A stretch of 64,000 nt of DNA from Molossus alvarezi (GCA_037176705.1 CM073895.1:103924551-103988550), one strand, 5' to 3'. Counted from the stretch's first letter, positions 53,488 through 64,000 are shown. Translations and numbers: made by a program. Notes: generated by a model from the letters alone, not told the origin.

Positions 53488-53640
53488 AGCGGACGCGGGG
53501 CGGCCCCGAGGGGCGGCCCAGGACGAACAGAGCGGATGCGGGGCAGCCCAGAACGAGCAGGGAGGATGCGGGGCGGCCCAGGACGGGCAGGTTGGATGCG
53601 GGCGGCAAAGGGCGGGCAAGGTGGATGCGGGGCGGCCGCG
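53488..53640. repeat. 30-bp CpG-rich minisatellite
   Basis: Units 'agcggatgcggggcagccca' + 'gaacgagcag' (53531-53560), then 53561-53590, 53591-53620 and a partial unit to 53640. An irregular first unit of 43 bp (53488-53530) holds an extra 13 bp. Each unit has 3-5 CpGs. Confidence 0.93.
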
Positions 53641-55259
53641 GCCCAGGGCTTCAGCTCAGAAGCCGCTGGCAAAGCCTCCCACGCAGGAGACCACATCCAG
53701 GGCGGAGAACAGACTCAAACAAATAGAGGAGGCCTCCCCAGCTGCAGCCTCGCGCTGTTGACATGTAAATAAGAAAGGCGCAGACTCTCTCCCAGGGCTG
53801 CTGTCCCCTCTGGGAAGCCTCGTGGGAACAGGCCTGCTCGGGAGGCTTGGCCGGCAGCTGCCTGAGACCTGCCCTCCTGGGAAGGCCTTGGGGACACGCA
53901 GATAAGGGTCTGGAGATGCGCGCTCCGAGCCTCCAGACGGCTGTTCTGGAAGCAGCACGGCCAGCTCCCTCCGCGGCCACTCCCACCACTTAGCGTGCAG
54001 CCGGCGGGAAACCCTCTGCGCTGGCCCCGAAGGCCCAGGCGCGGCATCCCTGCAAGGCTCCTTGGGATGGAAGATGGGGAGGCACGAAGACAGCCCCCCT
54101 CACAGCTCTGTAGCTGAGCAGAGACACTGAGAATCAGTCGTGGAGGGGACGGGATGGCCCACAGGAAGCGCGCCTGGCGGTGGTCGGGCAGTGGCCGCTG
54201 GGCTGCCCTGCGTTCTCCTGGGTCTTCGGCGTGTCCGGCGTCTGCGGGCTTCCCCGCCACGCTGCCACGGCTCTGCCCCTATTCCAGCGTGCTCACCCCC
54301 TCTGCCCGCCGAGCCCGGTCTCCTCCGCCTCGGGGTCTGGGGACCCCGTGTGTGCAGTGTCGTGGCGGTACCGTGCGAACTGGGTTCCAAGCAGGGAGCT
54401 CAGGGGCCAGGCCCTGCAGCGGGTCCCAGGCCGCTGCGGACAGTGCAGACTTTCTCAAAGACTCTGTCAGGCGCCAAGCACGCTGCCAGGCTGGGGGGGG
54501 GGGGGGGGGGCGCCTTTTCGTGGCGAGATCTGCGGTTGCTGCGATTTTGAGGAAAGTCTCCCGTGAACGACGACGTGGACGGGAAGTGAGGGTGCGGTGC
54601 TGCGTCTCCAAGGTCTGGGACGTTGTTAGGGCCCATCACGAAATGATCGTAATTATTTAATAATGAAATACAAATATCTCTTCTTTCAGTTGTTGAGTAT
54701 GATTTTGTCAATTGGCTACTAAGTTGTTCAGCCATAAATACTTATTAAGTTATTTGGACCTAATTACTTAATTACTTAGTAAGTGAACTGTGTACTTCTC
54801 TCGGCCTGGGGCGCTGTGGAAAAATTACCGCGGCAGGCAGGGCGTGTGAACAGACTCGCGAGCCCGGGTCTAGGCCGGCACTGGACACTCCCTCCGCTGC
54901 GTGGATTCCTGCTTTGTTTCCTGCGTGTACACTTGGGGAGACAGCTGGGTTCGGTTTGCTTGTGAATGAGTTTCCCCCTGGGCTGGGCTTGAGAAGAACA
55001 AAAGGAAGTTCTCTGCAAAACCCCAGCGGAGCTCTGAGAACCAGCCAAACTGACCAGCAGGGGGTCGCGGCGGACTGGGTGCGCTTAGCCTGGGGGGGGG
55101 GGGGGGCGGGGGACCAACAGGGCGGGGCGGAGGAACCCACACGGGCGGAGCTTCGTTACCCGCGTGGCTGGAGCAGCGGTCACTGCACGACTCTCAGGAC
55201 CGCTCCTCGGGCGGGGTTCCACAGTGGGGCTATATTCTAGGTAAACTGTTTTCTTACTG
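53641..55259. other. GC-rich single-copy DNA with G runs, no gene supported
   Basis: Frames on both strands at 53651-54660 (up to 181 codons) conflict and lack motifs. G runs at 54493-54510 (18) and 55092-55106 (15). An AT-rich block at 54630-54790 is noted separately. Confidence 0.35.
54630..54790. promoter_or_regulatory. Candidate conserved noncoding block
   Basis: A sharply AT-rich 160-bp island in GC-rich DNA: 'cgtaattatttaataatgaa', 'caattggctactaagttgtt', 'ctaattacttaattacttag'. Repeated TAATTA/TTAATTA cores suggest homeodomain sites. Inference only. Confidence 0.3.
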
Positions 55260-55274
55260 CTAATAGATTTTTAA

Positions 55275-55444
55275 AATATGTGTTTATGGATTTTTAGAGA
55301 GCGAAACATCCATCCCCCGCCTCCTGCACCCCCACTTTCCGTGATCAGGCCCACAGCCCAGGCTTGTGCCCTGACCCGGGATCGAACCAGGGCCTCTCAC
55401 TCCATGGGAGGGCACCGAATCCACTGAGCCGCACCAGCTGGGCG
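55275..55444 (-). mobile_element. Ves-type SINE (type A), internally shortened
   Basis: 'gtttatggatttttagagag', a very short GA run, 'cgcctcctgcacccccactt', 'cttgtgccctgacccgggat', head reverse complement 'ccactgagccgcaccagctg'. TSD 'ctaatagatttttaa' (55260-55274) and 'ttaatagatgtttta' (55445-55459), 12 of 15 matching. Confidence 0.9.
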
Positions 55445-55459
55445 TTAATAGATGTTTTA

Positions 55460-56369
55460 GAGTTAGTACTAATGAGGAAGTGAAATGAATTCCCACTTGT
55501 CTGCTTATACTTTGTTTTGTTTTCAGTGTTTTACATCTGGTTTTCTGCGTCCAAAACACTCTGTGTTGCTATTCAAACAGAGTTCCGTGTGCCCTTGGCT
55601 GGAGCTAAACATAAGGATGAACTGAGAAGAGCCTGCCCGTGAACTCGTGGGTCCGGCGGACAGGAGAGCTTCCACACGACCCCTGGCACCCCCGCCAAAG
55701 TCTTGAAGGCTGAACACCTGTGGCTTTTCCCGGCTTGCACCCAGGGGACCGGAGAAGGGGCTATCTTGAGACATTCCAGTGATCGTCCACGCCGACAGCG
55801 AGGTGTCGTTGTGAGCACTGTCGCAGGACTGGTGGGGGTGAGAGCCTCTCAGGACAGTTTCTTCATAGTGTGGTTTGAGACTTAAGCAAGGTTGCTTGAT
55901 AGCATGGTCCGCGAAGGAAACAGTACAGCTCGTCCGGATTCAGCTGACATGCGCCTCCTTAAAGGACCCTTTCCTTGTCCTTCCTCCTCCTCTCGACGTG
56001 CTGGGGGCCGGCCAGCCACAGGGGCTCTGATATCCCTCCTTGCTTTGCCCTCCTGTCAACCTGTTCTTTTGATTCCCACTGTCGGCATGCCCTCTGGTCA
56101 CTGGAGCTGGCCCTGGAGTTTGTGTGCTTGGCACTCTTGGCTGGGGTCCTGCCCCAGGCCCTCGACCTGCCGTGGACAGGTATGACAGCCGCCCCGGTGA
56201 GGGTCTGACGAGCATCGAGAGTGCTGTGGCTGTGACCACATCTTCAAAGTTCAAATGTGGGAACCCCCAAAAATGGTGGGTGAGATTTCCTTCTGAGCAA
56301 GGGAATTTATATGCAAACAGTGGTTTTATAACTGACTTTGGGGCCAGACTGGTGGTGCTGGTGCTTCTG
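55460..56369. other. Single-copy DNA, no gene supported
   Basis: Short frames without motif. No repeat recognised. Confidence 0.35.
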
Positions 56370-56470
56370 GGGTCTTAAGCAATTGGCTTAATTTGTCTAG
56401 GCGTCTGTTTCTCGTCTATAAAATGGGACCTAAAAGAGCATCTTCTTCACGAGCTAAGCGCTCTGCACGG
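56370..56470 (+). mobile_element. MIR relic
   Basis: 'gggtcttaagcaattggctt', 'aatttgtctaggcgtctgtt', 'tctcgtctataaaatgggac' and 'acgagctaagcgctctgcac' fit MIR (caagttacttaa...cctcatctataaaatggg). Confidence 0.6.
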
Positions 56471-57405
56471 GCAGTGTGCCAGGCAGAGACGCCGGCCCCG
56501 TCACTGGCGCTGGCTTCTGTCGAGAGCCTGGCTTGATGCCGCACCACCGTCTGCTGGCTGTGGCCGTGATGGAGTCTTCAGCCGCCCCGGTCCCAGATGT
56601 CTTATCTGCAAAGTGCTCGTGGCACCTGTTTGGCTGCTCCTGTCTGTTATTGTGAAAGTGAACTGGAAGGCTCTGTGCAAACACGAGGTTCCCGTTTGTT
56701 CTGAGCACCCCCCTTTTTCATTCCAGTCGGCAGAGAACACAGACAGGCCTCTTCCTGAGAGAGGCTGCTGAGTGTGGACGTGAGCGCCAGGCCCAGCCCG
56801 GGCGCCCAGCGGCCACCATGTCGGGCACCCTGAGCATCTCCCCAGGGCGCCAGGGAGATGCGATTCTTGGATCCTCCCTGGGTTTGCGAGCAAGTCCAGA
56901 GCCTGGTTTTCTGTCTCTCCTTTTCCAGTTGGGGAAACAGTCAGGCACTCAGTTCTTTCTTCAGGTCTCAACAAGCCCTGGGCTGCCCTGGAGGGAGAGA
57001 AGGGAGACAGGAGGACACTCTCCCAGTAAAGCTTGGCTTTGACTGAATAGCTTCCAGTTGCCTTGAAATCCAATCTTCTTTTGAACTCAGATTTGCCATC
57101 AGTCACATTCTTGGAAGCCGATGGGCTCCAGCCCGGTCCTGACAGCCGGGAGTGATGATACCTTTCCGAGAACCCCGCTGCCGGTGGCAGGAGCCAGCTG
57201 CCTGCTCCGGCTTCCTCTCACCTGCTCGGGAGGCTGGCCTGTCGGGGACTCCGGCCGGGGGCACCCTCAGACGTCCTATTATCTGGGTTTAGGAGAGAAA
57301 GTGATCTTTTCACCTGCTACCTCTAGGACGGAAGGATACTTTGATATCTCTGTTACACACCCTTATTGAATTCCCAAATGCCTGGCTTCTCCACTCCAAC
57401 CAACA
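56471..57405. other. Single-copy DNA, no gene supported
   Basis: A 201-codon antisense frame (56501-57106) has no recognised domain. No repeat recognised. Confidence 0.35.
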
Positions 57406-57560
57406 GAACTCAGCTTCATGCCAACAGTCACTAACTCGTGATGAATTCATTCAGTGCCTCCCGTGGGCTCCTGGACAGGACCGTGGACAAAGCAGCCAAG
57501 CCCTGCTTGCCGTGAACTGCATCCCAGCACTTAGCAGGCAGAGAAGTCAGGTGTGAAATC

Positions 57561-57905
57561 CACCAGAGAAAGAGTCCTGGACTTCGAGTCAGAAGACCCA
57601 GGGTTTTTTTCTTTTTTTTCTTTTTAAACGTTTCTTTTTTTTAGAGAGAGAGGGAGAAAGAAACATCAATGTGAGAGTGAAGATTGATCAGCTGCACCCT
57701 GCACGCCCCCTACTGGGGCTCAAGCCTGCAACCCAGCCATAGAAGATACGGGTTTGAGAGAGAACTCTGCCCTGTAAGTGACATGTGACAATTGGGTAAA
57801 CCACTTAGCTTCCCTGGAGCTCACTCTTCTCATCTCTAATGGGCGTCATATGGTCCCCCTGCTGTCCTTGCAAAGATTAAATGAAGGGTAATAAATGATT
57901 TCACT
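57561..57905 (+). mobile_element. MIR SINE split by a Ves SINE
   Basis: 5' part 57561-57606: 'agagaaagagtcctggactt', 'cgagtcagaagacccagggt'. 3' part 57742-57905: 'gggtttgagagagaactctg', 'gggtaaaccacttagcttcc', 'ctcatctctaatgggcgtca', 'aagattaaatgaagggtaat'. Together they give a full MIR in order. Confidence 0.85.
57607..57740 (-). mobile_element. Ves-type SINE, 5'-truncated, inside MIR
   Basis: T-rich tail, 'agagagagagggagaaagaa', 'gatgtgag'-like core and 'cctactggggctcaagcctg' then stops at 'caacccagccat'; the head is missing. TSD 'agaagacccagggttt' (57591-57606) and 'agaagatacgggttt' (57741-57755). Confidence 0.88.
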
Positions 57906-59119
57906 GTTTGGCAAAAGCGATGATAGAGCCATTCAATAGAATGGGAGAATTGAGGGGGGATCTAGCCCAGTCCAGGGTGTGGAGGAGGCTGGGACACTTG
58001 CTGAGTGTTAAGTGCTGTGTTGGAAGCAACCAGGTGAAGAGTGGCCGGGAGGGAACATTCTTGAGGAACAGAGACTGGAAACAGCTGGAGCGAGTCCGTG
58101 GTTCTCAGGGGCTGGATATTGACGGGGATGGGTGAGGAGCAGCTATCTACAGGAGCAAGCATCTGGAAGGCCTTGTCGCCATGGCGCTGTGTCGGAGCTT
58201 CTTCGCTAAGGGATGCCACCGAGAGGCTGTGAGCAAAGCCATCCCAGCATCAGCTCTGTGACCCAGTTAATGGCAGGTGTCTGCAGCACTGATTGAGGGC
58301 ACCTGCAGAAGCTGAGCTAAGAAAGCCCTCGATACCTGCAAGCTAGGGGCCTGAGCCAGGCTGGGAGAGAGGTAGGACAGATTTGTGAACATTTCAGGAG
58401 CTGCAATCCCAGGGCTTGGGGGTTGCTGAGGTGAAGCGTGCAGAGAACCGGGGTATAAAATGCCTCCAGGTTTCCAGCCTGTGCCTAGGTCCAGGGTGCC
58501 TTGGGGGTCCGAAAGGGGGTGCACGGAGAAACAACAAGGGGCAGGTGCCTGCTGAGTGCTCCGTGGGGTGCTCCAGCAGTCGATCGGATTCAGGCAGTCC
58601 CCACTTCCACAGTTCTGTACCCACAAATGTCAGCTGCCACGTATGTTTAATAACATCAGTTCCCTAACCCCACAGTTCACCCAGCAGGTGCCCCGGAATA
58701 TGAACCGTGAACAATTGCATAAAGTGGTGATTTTTCTTCCACAAATCGCTATGTGATAACAGATGCACCTCATGATCCGTGACCAATCACGCCACCAAAT
58801 AAAAGGTGTGTCAAAATTCAAACAAAACGGACACTGGGAGTAAAGCCCCGGTCAAGCCAACACAGTCGACTTGCCCTCTGCCCCATGCCCACCGGGCAGA
58901 CTGCTCCACCTCCTGGGCCCTGCAGGGTGAAAGCCAGATGTTCCCAGCGAATCTGCAGAGATTTTCCAGAGCGAAAGCCCCATCCCTGTCCCTCGGACCT
59001 GAACACGCCCAGCCCCCAAGTACAGGAGAAACAGGACCGAAGACAGGTATCATCCCTCTTCTCTGTGCCCCAGCAAGTGACAGCTCCCCTTGGACGGAGA
59101 CAAAAGGGGCTGGAATAAA
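57906..59119. other. Single-copy DNA, no gene supported
   Basis: Overlapping frames (58267-58626 -, 58806-59177 +, 58811-59159 -) without motif. No repeat recognised. Confidence 0.35.
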
Positions 59120-59260
59120 TGGTACAAACTGCAATGACCTGGGAATCTGTCTTTTTCATCTGAAAAATGGGCTATAGGGCCACTTCCCAGGCTTGTTGAA
59201 AGGCACACAGGAGATAATGGGCATCGAAGAACCTTTTCAACAGCGAAAGACTATTCAATA
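59120..59260 (+). mobile_element. MIR relic
   Basis: 'ttcatctgaaaaatgggcta', 'tagggccacttcccaggctt' and 'gttgaaaggcacacaggaga' then 'taatgggcatcgaag' follow the MIR 3' half. Confidence 0.6.
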
Positions 59261-60090
59261 CCTGGAAAAGAGGAGGTGAAGAAGATGGATCTTAGTCCCC
59301 CCCCCCCTCAGAGATACTAACAGCAGCCTCAGCAAGTCACGGAGCTCCTGCCACGTGCCCAGTTCTGTGCCATGGCTACCAGCCTCTGTGTGTGTGTGCT
59401 CAAGCAGGTGAGCCGGAGCCCACAGGACCAACAGCTGAGCCTTCGCCAGCAGCCCGCATCTTTGTGGGAATGGACTGGCCCGGAGCAGAGGACCGGGCAT
59501 TTTCGATTCAGAAGGAAAAAGGCACAGGGTCACAGTATGCCCCCCGCCCAGGCCACGTCAGGGCACCTGCAGGCTGGGCAGGCAGAGGCAGGAATCAGGA
59601 CCCACCCAATCTGGGTCTAGGCTCAGAGTCCCCACTGACTTCGGGCAGATAAGGCACCTGAGCCCCGTTTACTTAATTTTCTGGAACACGGTGAGGCTTC
59701 TTCAGTACTGACCATACCACTTTCCCAAGGGGTCCACCACTAGCTGCCAGCCGGACCAGGGGCTGGAGGGGCTCTGAGGAGGTCCATCAGGCCCGACGAG
59801 CCAGGACCTGCTTTCAGGAGCCACCTCCAGGGAGCTCCTCAGCCCGAACCCAGTCCCCAGGGCCCTTATGCCCCTTTGCAGGACAACCTGAGCTGCCCTC
59901 GGTGCGGGATGGTCTGAGCTGTCCCCACTGCGGAATTCTGGGATGGGGACCCTAAAAGGTGGTCAGCAGCGAGCCCGACAACTCCTTCTTGGTCCACACT
60001 CTTCACTTATTTCCCTTGCATCCTGCCTTCCACCTTCTCTCTCCTTTCCTTTTCCTCCTCTTCTCTTTCTCCTTCCCTCTCTCTGTCCCT
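59261..60090. other. Single-copy DNA, no gene supported
   Basis: Nothing recognisable. A pyrimidine-rich run (ctttcctttttcctcc type) lies at 60040-60100. Confidence 0.35.
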
Positions 60091-60094
60091 CCCT

Positions 60095-60215
60095 CTTTTA
60101 GAAAAGTATTTATTGAGCACCTATTTCCAGCCGGACGTATGTTTAGGGCTGGTGATGTAGGGTGACCAGAACAATGTCTCTGCTCCAGAGGAGTTGGGGG
60201 GCGAGACACAGAGGC
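60095..60215 (+). repeat. Ancient repeat-like piece, family unassigned
   Basis: 'aaaagtatttattgagcacc', 'tatttccagccggacgtatg' and 'gaccagaacaatgtctctgc' recall the common 'atttattgagcacctactat' block of old mammalian repeats. The same family type may lie at 57410-57500. Confidence 0.4.
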
Positions 60216-61575
60216 GGACTCCACCCCGCTGAGAGCGGCCAGGAGGGAGGGCACAGGTGGGGGGTGGGAGGGGGCGCTGTTGTGGGCTGGGAAGGACTCG
60301 CTGGAAAGGTGAAGTTTACCGGGACGCCTGTTGTGCGGTGCATTTTGTTGTTCCAGTGGAACCTGGTCGCCGCCAGCGTCTCGACACCCATCGTCCTGCG
60401 TGTGGACCCGTGTGCAGCCCGCCCCCCGCCTGCCGAAACGCAGAAGCACGAGAGGCTGTTGGTGGGACTGGTCCCTGACGCCTCTGAGGTGGGCACGCCC
60501 TCGACCCACGACTGCCCAGGCAGTGGCTGCCGACACCCCGTCCCTTGCTCCCACCCGCAGTGGTCCCTCTTCCTTCTCACAGCGCAGCCCCGCAGGGAGA
60601 CAGCGCCCCTCTTCTCTCAGGCTGTGGCTGCTGGGCTGGGGCCGCAGGGTCTCGAGGCAGCTTGAAGAAGGAGGGGCCAGGTCATCTCTGGGGGCACTCC
60701 CCCACCTTCTCTCATGACCCCTTGCTGCCAGGGCACCCACTGATGCACCCCACCGCTTCCATGCCCACCTCTGCAGACACCCGTCCTTCCCAGCCCCAGG
60801 CCGAGGTCTGGGGGATGCACAGACCCGTCCTTCCCTCCGGGGAACCACTCACCCGCAGCTTCATCACCACCACCAGCTACGTCTCAGATGTTAGGTGGGG
60901 AGAGAGGGTGGGGGAGAGGGAGAGGGAGAGGAAGTGTGCAGCTGAGTCCCCCACAAGCATCCTCTTTGTACATGGCCACCGGAGGCCTCAGGACTCCAGA
61001 AGGAGGGTTTGCTCCGAGCCCTCGGGCATGGACCCGCCTCCAAGGCCCGCTGCCTGTCTCTGCAGTGACACAGGAGGAGAGAGGGCCTGTCAGGGCCCAG
61101 GGGCAGAGGGGGGGGAGGACAGGCAGGAGGCCTGCAGGGGCTGGGGCGGGGCTCAGGAGCAAGGAGGAGAGCAGGGCATCGGGCAGGAGGTCGCCTCAGA
61201 GGCCTCTCCAGCTCTGGCCTTGCCAGAGGCCCCCCGAGGCCCTGCCGGGGCCACGGCTCCCCTCGGAGGTGCCTGTGGGTGAGCGAGGCCCCGAGGTCAG
61301 TGGCAACACCACAGAGAGGCCATGGTCAGCCCACCCCCCAGAGGGAGCCCCCCCGAGCTGTGCCCACACCTCCTCCAGCACCCAGGGGTGCCGGGTCTCC
61401 CGCAGGAAGGGAGGAACTGCCAGCATTTCGCTCTGAAGCCAGAGAAACCCTGGTGTAAACAGGGTGGGCTCTTTGAATTATCCACATGAAATGTTTAACA
61501 TGTTTAGCCTGAAGCCGATGAGACTTAATAAGGGGATGTTTCTATGGTGATTTTATTAGGACTTTAATACTCAGC
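60216..61575. other. GC-rich single-copy DNA, no gene supported
   Basis: Frames on both strands (60003-60848 -, 60545-61282 +, 60888-61436 +) are low-complexity or contradictory. 61480-61570 is an AT-richer patch. No gene called. Confidence 0.4.
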
Positions 61576-61840
61576 CACCATTTATTGAGCCTGGTATCAC
61601 ATAAGCCACTGGGCTCCAGGCATCTTGCCATGCGCTCTTCTCCCCGAAATTCCTGTAGGGACCCCCCACCCGGAGACACATGCACACACACCACCAACGT
61701 TCCAGGGGGAGCTCCCCTGAGGTCTAGCAGTGTTCAGTGGCTTCCTCAAAGCCCTGCAGCTGGCAGCTGCTGGAGGCAGAATTGGCAACCAGGACCGGCT
61801 GGCTCCCAAGCTGCAGCCTCCTCCATGGAGCCAGCCGGTC
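61576..61840 (-). mobile_element. MIR SINE, antisense, diverged
   Basis: 'accatttattgagcctggta', 'cactgggctccaggcatctt', 'gtggcttcctcaaagccctg', 'cagctggcagctgctggagg' and 'cagaattggcaaccagg' keep the order of a reversed MIR. Confidence 0.6.
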
Positions 61841-62849
61841 CCCATGTCTGCTGCAGACACGTGGAGGAAGCAGATCAGTCCTCCAGGCCCACCCTGCAGA
61901 AGGCCAGCAGCCAGCTGGGGCCCCGACACTGGGGCCCCGACACTGGAGCCCTGGGTTCACCACTTCTACCTCAGAACCAAAGCCAGACAGAGCTTCTGGG
62001 TGATTCAAAGGCAGAGACTTGGGACCCCACAGCAGTTCGCGCCCAAAACCATACAAGTACTTTAAAATCAAAAGCATCTTTTGACACATTTCATGTGGTA
62101 GTTTATTGCACACACACAGCAGCGTTGGCACACATCCACAGGTAAGGAAGAACTCGGCCTGTTTCATCTCCGGCTCATTCACTCGGGCACTCTCGGGGAA
62201 GCCTCCTGAAGGCACTTAGGGAATTGGCAAAGCACTTTCCTAAGTAGTTTGCGCGCCTTTGCTTCGACTCCCCCCACTGCTCCCAACCCCAGTGTTCACC
62301 TCCCCCCGCTCTCTAGGTCCCAGTCCTGCCTTGTGCTGCCGCGAAGCCCAGGCCGGCCCCTGTGCACGCTCTCCCGGAGACTTAGTGACCTCTGACCCTT
62401 TCTCTGCACACGCACTATGCCCTTCTCCAGTCTATTTCCCATATGTAGCCAGAGTAACCTTTTCAAAACACTAATCTGACTTCAAGTAAAGCCCCACATT
62501 CTTACTATGGCTTCTAACAGGTCCTCCAGTTGCTCAGTGGCAGCCATTGCCCACGTCCTGTCTCCTGGGAGAGTCGCTGTCCGCTGAGTGTGTTGAGGTG
62601 CGAGTAACAGAGCACCCAACCCCCAGCAGCTTTGGCCATAGAGACCACGGCCACTCCGGTATATACCTTCCCCGTTTAGTGTGGCTGCTCCACAAGGTGG
62701 GCAGAGGCCCACTCGGCTGCACTTTGTCATCCTCAGCATGTTGGCTGTTGGTCCTCCTGTCTGTCACCTCATGAGCACAGGATGGACCCTGCAGTGCCAA
62801 GTGTCACAACCCCATTAAAGGCAGGAAGCTGGATTATTTGCAGAGGATC
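61841..62849. other. Single-copy DNA, no gene supported
   Basis: Small direct repeat 'ctggggccccgacactgg' at about 61916-61945. No recognised repeat family or motif. Confidence 0.35.
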
Positions 62850-64000
62850 ATGGTGGTGGGCAGGACCAGAGGGAGGGTGAGTGTGAGTGTGTGAGCATGT
62901 GTGAGAGAGTGAGTGGATGTGAGTGGAGCCAGGCACACCCGCCCCACCCCCACGGGACCTGGGCATGCCAGCCTGCCACTGCAGGAGCAGTGCATGCCAG
63001 CACTGCCCCCCACAGGACCTGAACACCCTCCCCACCCCTGACAGACCTGCACACCCCAGCAGCACCTCAGACAACACACACATACGAGCTGCCAGCCCTC
63101 AGTCCTCCTGGGCCCACAGCAGATGAGAGGCACCAGTCCTGAGGGCCCCACATTGTCCCAGAGCCACTGACCCCACAGGCCCTGCACAGCCAAGAGCTGC
63201 CGGTCCCCATAGTCACAGCCGCCAAGAACTGCCACTGCTACTGAGAGCCACCTGCCCTGTCACTGCTGCCACCAAGAACCACCAGAACCTCTGGACAACT
63301 GGACTATATCCAAGATCTGGCTCTGCCAACACCCAATGCCCCTGGACACAATGACCTGCCAATGCAACCAGGTACACCACACTTGGCCCTGAAGTACCAG
63401 ACTGTTAAAATGGTAAGACAAAAACACAACTCCCAAATAATAAAAAGGAAGAATCACTATGAAGGGAACTAAATAAAATGGAGGCAAGGAGTTTGTCAGA
63501 TAAATAATTCAAAGCAATGGTTTTGAGGTTGTTCAAACAACTTAGAATTACAAGCAACTTAATGAGAATTATAAAGAACTCAGTGGGAATTACATCAGCA
63601 CGAAAAAAAAAATAGGTGCAAGCTATGAATAAGAATCAAGCAGAAATGAAGAATGACACAGTTAAAATAAAGAGTACCCTGGAAGCAATCAATAGTAGAT
63701 TGGAAGAAGCCCAGGACTGAATCAGTGAGTTAGAAGACAAGGTAGAAAAAACACCCAATTAGAGTAGCAAATGGGAAAAAAATTTAAAAAGCATGAGGAG
63801 GGTTTAAGAGAACTTTGGGACAATATGAAATATAACAACATTAGCATCATAGGGGTTCCAGAAGGAGAAGAATTGAAGAAAGAAATAGAGAGTCTGTTTG
63901 AAAAATTAATGACAGAAAACTTCCCTAATCTGGTGAAGGAAAAACTCACACATGTCCAGGAAACCCAATCAAGAGAGTCCCAATCAAGATGATCTCCAAA
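62850..64000 (+). mobile_element. L1-B: L1 5'UTR and ORF1 start, cut by the window end
   Basis: 5'UTR 62850-63409: GTGAGT-rich start (62875-62935), then CCA/CCC-rich DNA with repeated 'gacctg' and 'agccac' blocks. It resembles the L1-A leader in layout but has no 30-bp array. ORF1 starts at 63410. The rest of the element lies outside. Confidence 0.8.
63410..64000 (+). pseudogene. L1-B ORF1 relic, partial
   Basis: ATG at 63410 gives MVRQKHNSQIIKRKNHYEGN then a stop, parallel to L1-A ORF1 (MVRQRRNTQ). A later frame at 63771-63992 has the RRM-like block (ISIIGVPEGEE, then LFEKLMTENFPNLV). Frame breaks between them show it is dead. C-terminal domain beyond the window. Confidence 0.8.

Noticed and set aside
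60003..60848. 281-codon antisense frame
   Set aside because: No domain, C-terminus is a lysine/arginine run from a pyrimidine-rich tract, and it overlaps an ancient repeat and opposite frames.
1..64000. Endogenous retrovirus or LTR pairs
   Set aside because: No paired LTRs, primer-binding site, or gag/pol text outside L1 was seen. The reverse-transcriptase frames are L1 ORF2 (FADD with L1 endonuclease upstream).
1..64000. Bacterial-type operons, riboswitches, terminators or origins
   Set aside because: Repeat content, composition and absence of compact coding show nuclear vertebrate DNA, so such features do not apply.

Overview
The window is vertebrate nuclear DNA from a bat, almost certainly a vespertilionid or close yangochiropteran relative. 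The main evidence is about 22 insertions of tRNA-derived Ves-type SINEs. These have an A box and B box in a tRNA-like head, a (CT)-rich tail, and 10-19 bp target-site duplications (TSDs). The rest is mammalian L1 lines of several ages, MIR and L2 relics, DNA-transposon relics, microsatellites and minisatellites. I found no host protein-coding gene, rRNA, true tRNA, CRISPR array or operon that I can support. Every long open frame is L1 protein, a tandem repeat whose unit length is a multiple of 3, or stop-poor GC-rich DNA.

Layout. 0-8.9 kb: old L1 3' ends, four SINEs, a hAT-like relic and GC-rich single-copy stretches. 8.9-16.2 kb: a mariner-like palindrome, then a near full-length sense L1 (L1-A). 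L1-A has a long 5'UTR built partly from tandem repeats, broken ORF1 and ORF2, and a 3'UTR that carries a SINE. 16.2-18.0 kb: an old L1 that has undergone a small inversion, cutting a SINE in two and leaving a 90-bp inverted duplication. 18.4-19.0 kb: a TGGA/TGGG minisatellite. 19-24 kb: ancient repeats, L1 3' ends and a (TA)n tract. 24.2-36.1 kb: one old antisense L1 opened up by SINEs, by a 3'-truncated L1 5' fragment (L1-C) and by a 3.5 kb 5'-truncated L1 (L1-D). 36.5-64 kb: a GC-richer, LINE-poor domain with many MIR relics, a CpG island near 39.8-40.5 kb, minisatellites at 49.6, 50.5 and 53.5 kb, and AT-rich blocks that look like conserved noncoding elements. From 62.85 kb a further sense L1 (L1-B) begins and runs off the window.

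How the parts relate. Nothing here forms a pathway. The history is stacked retrotransposition, with L1 machinery supplying the TSDs and poly(A) tails of both L1s and SINEs. Insertion order can be read from the nesting: MIR and old L1 first, then Ves types, then L1-C and L1-D. The most distinctive items are the SINE-splitting microinversion, the 3'-truncated L1 with its own TSD, the tandem-repeat L1 5'UTR, and a tRNA-sized SINE insertion. All family names come from pattern recognition without a database search, so sub-family labels are tentative.
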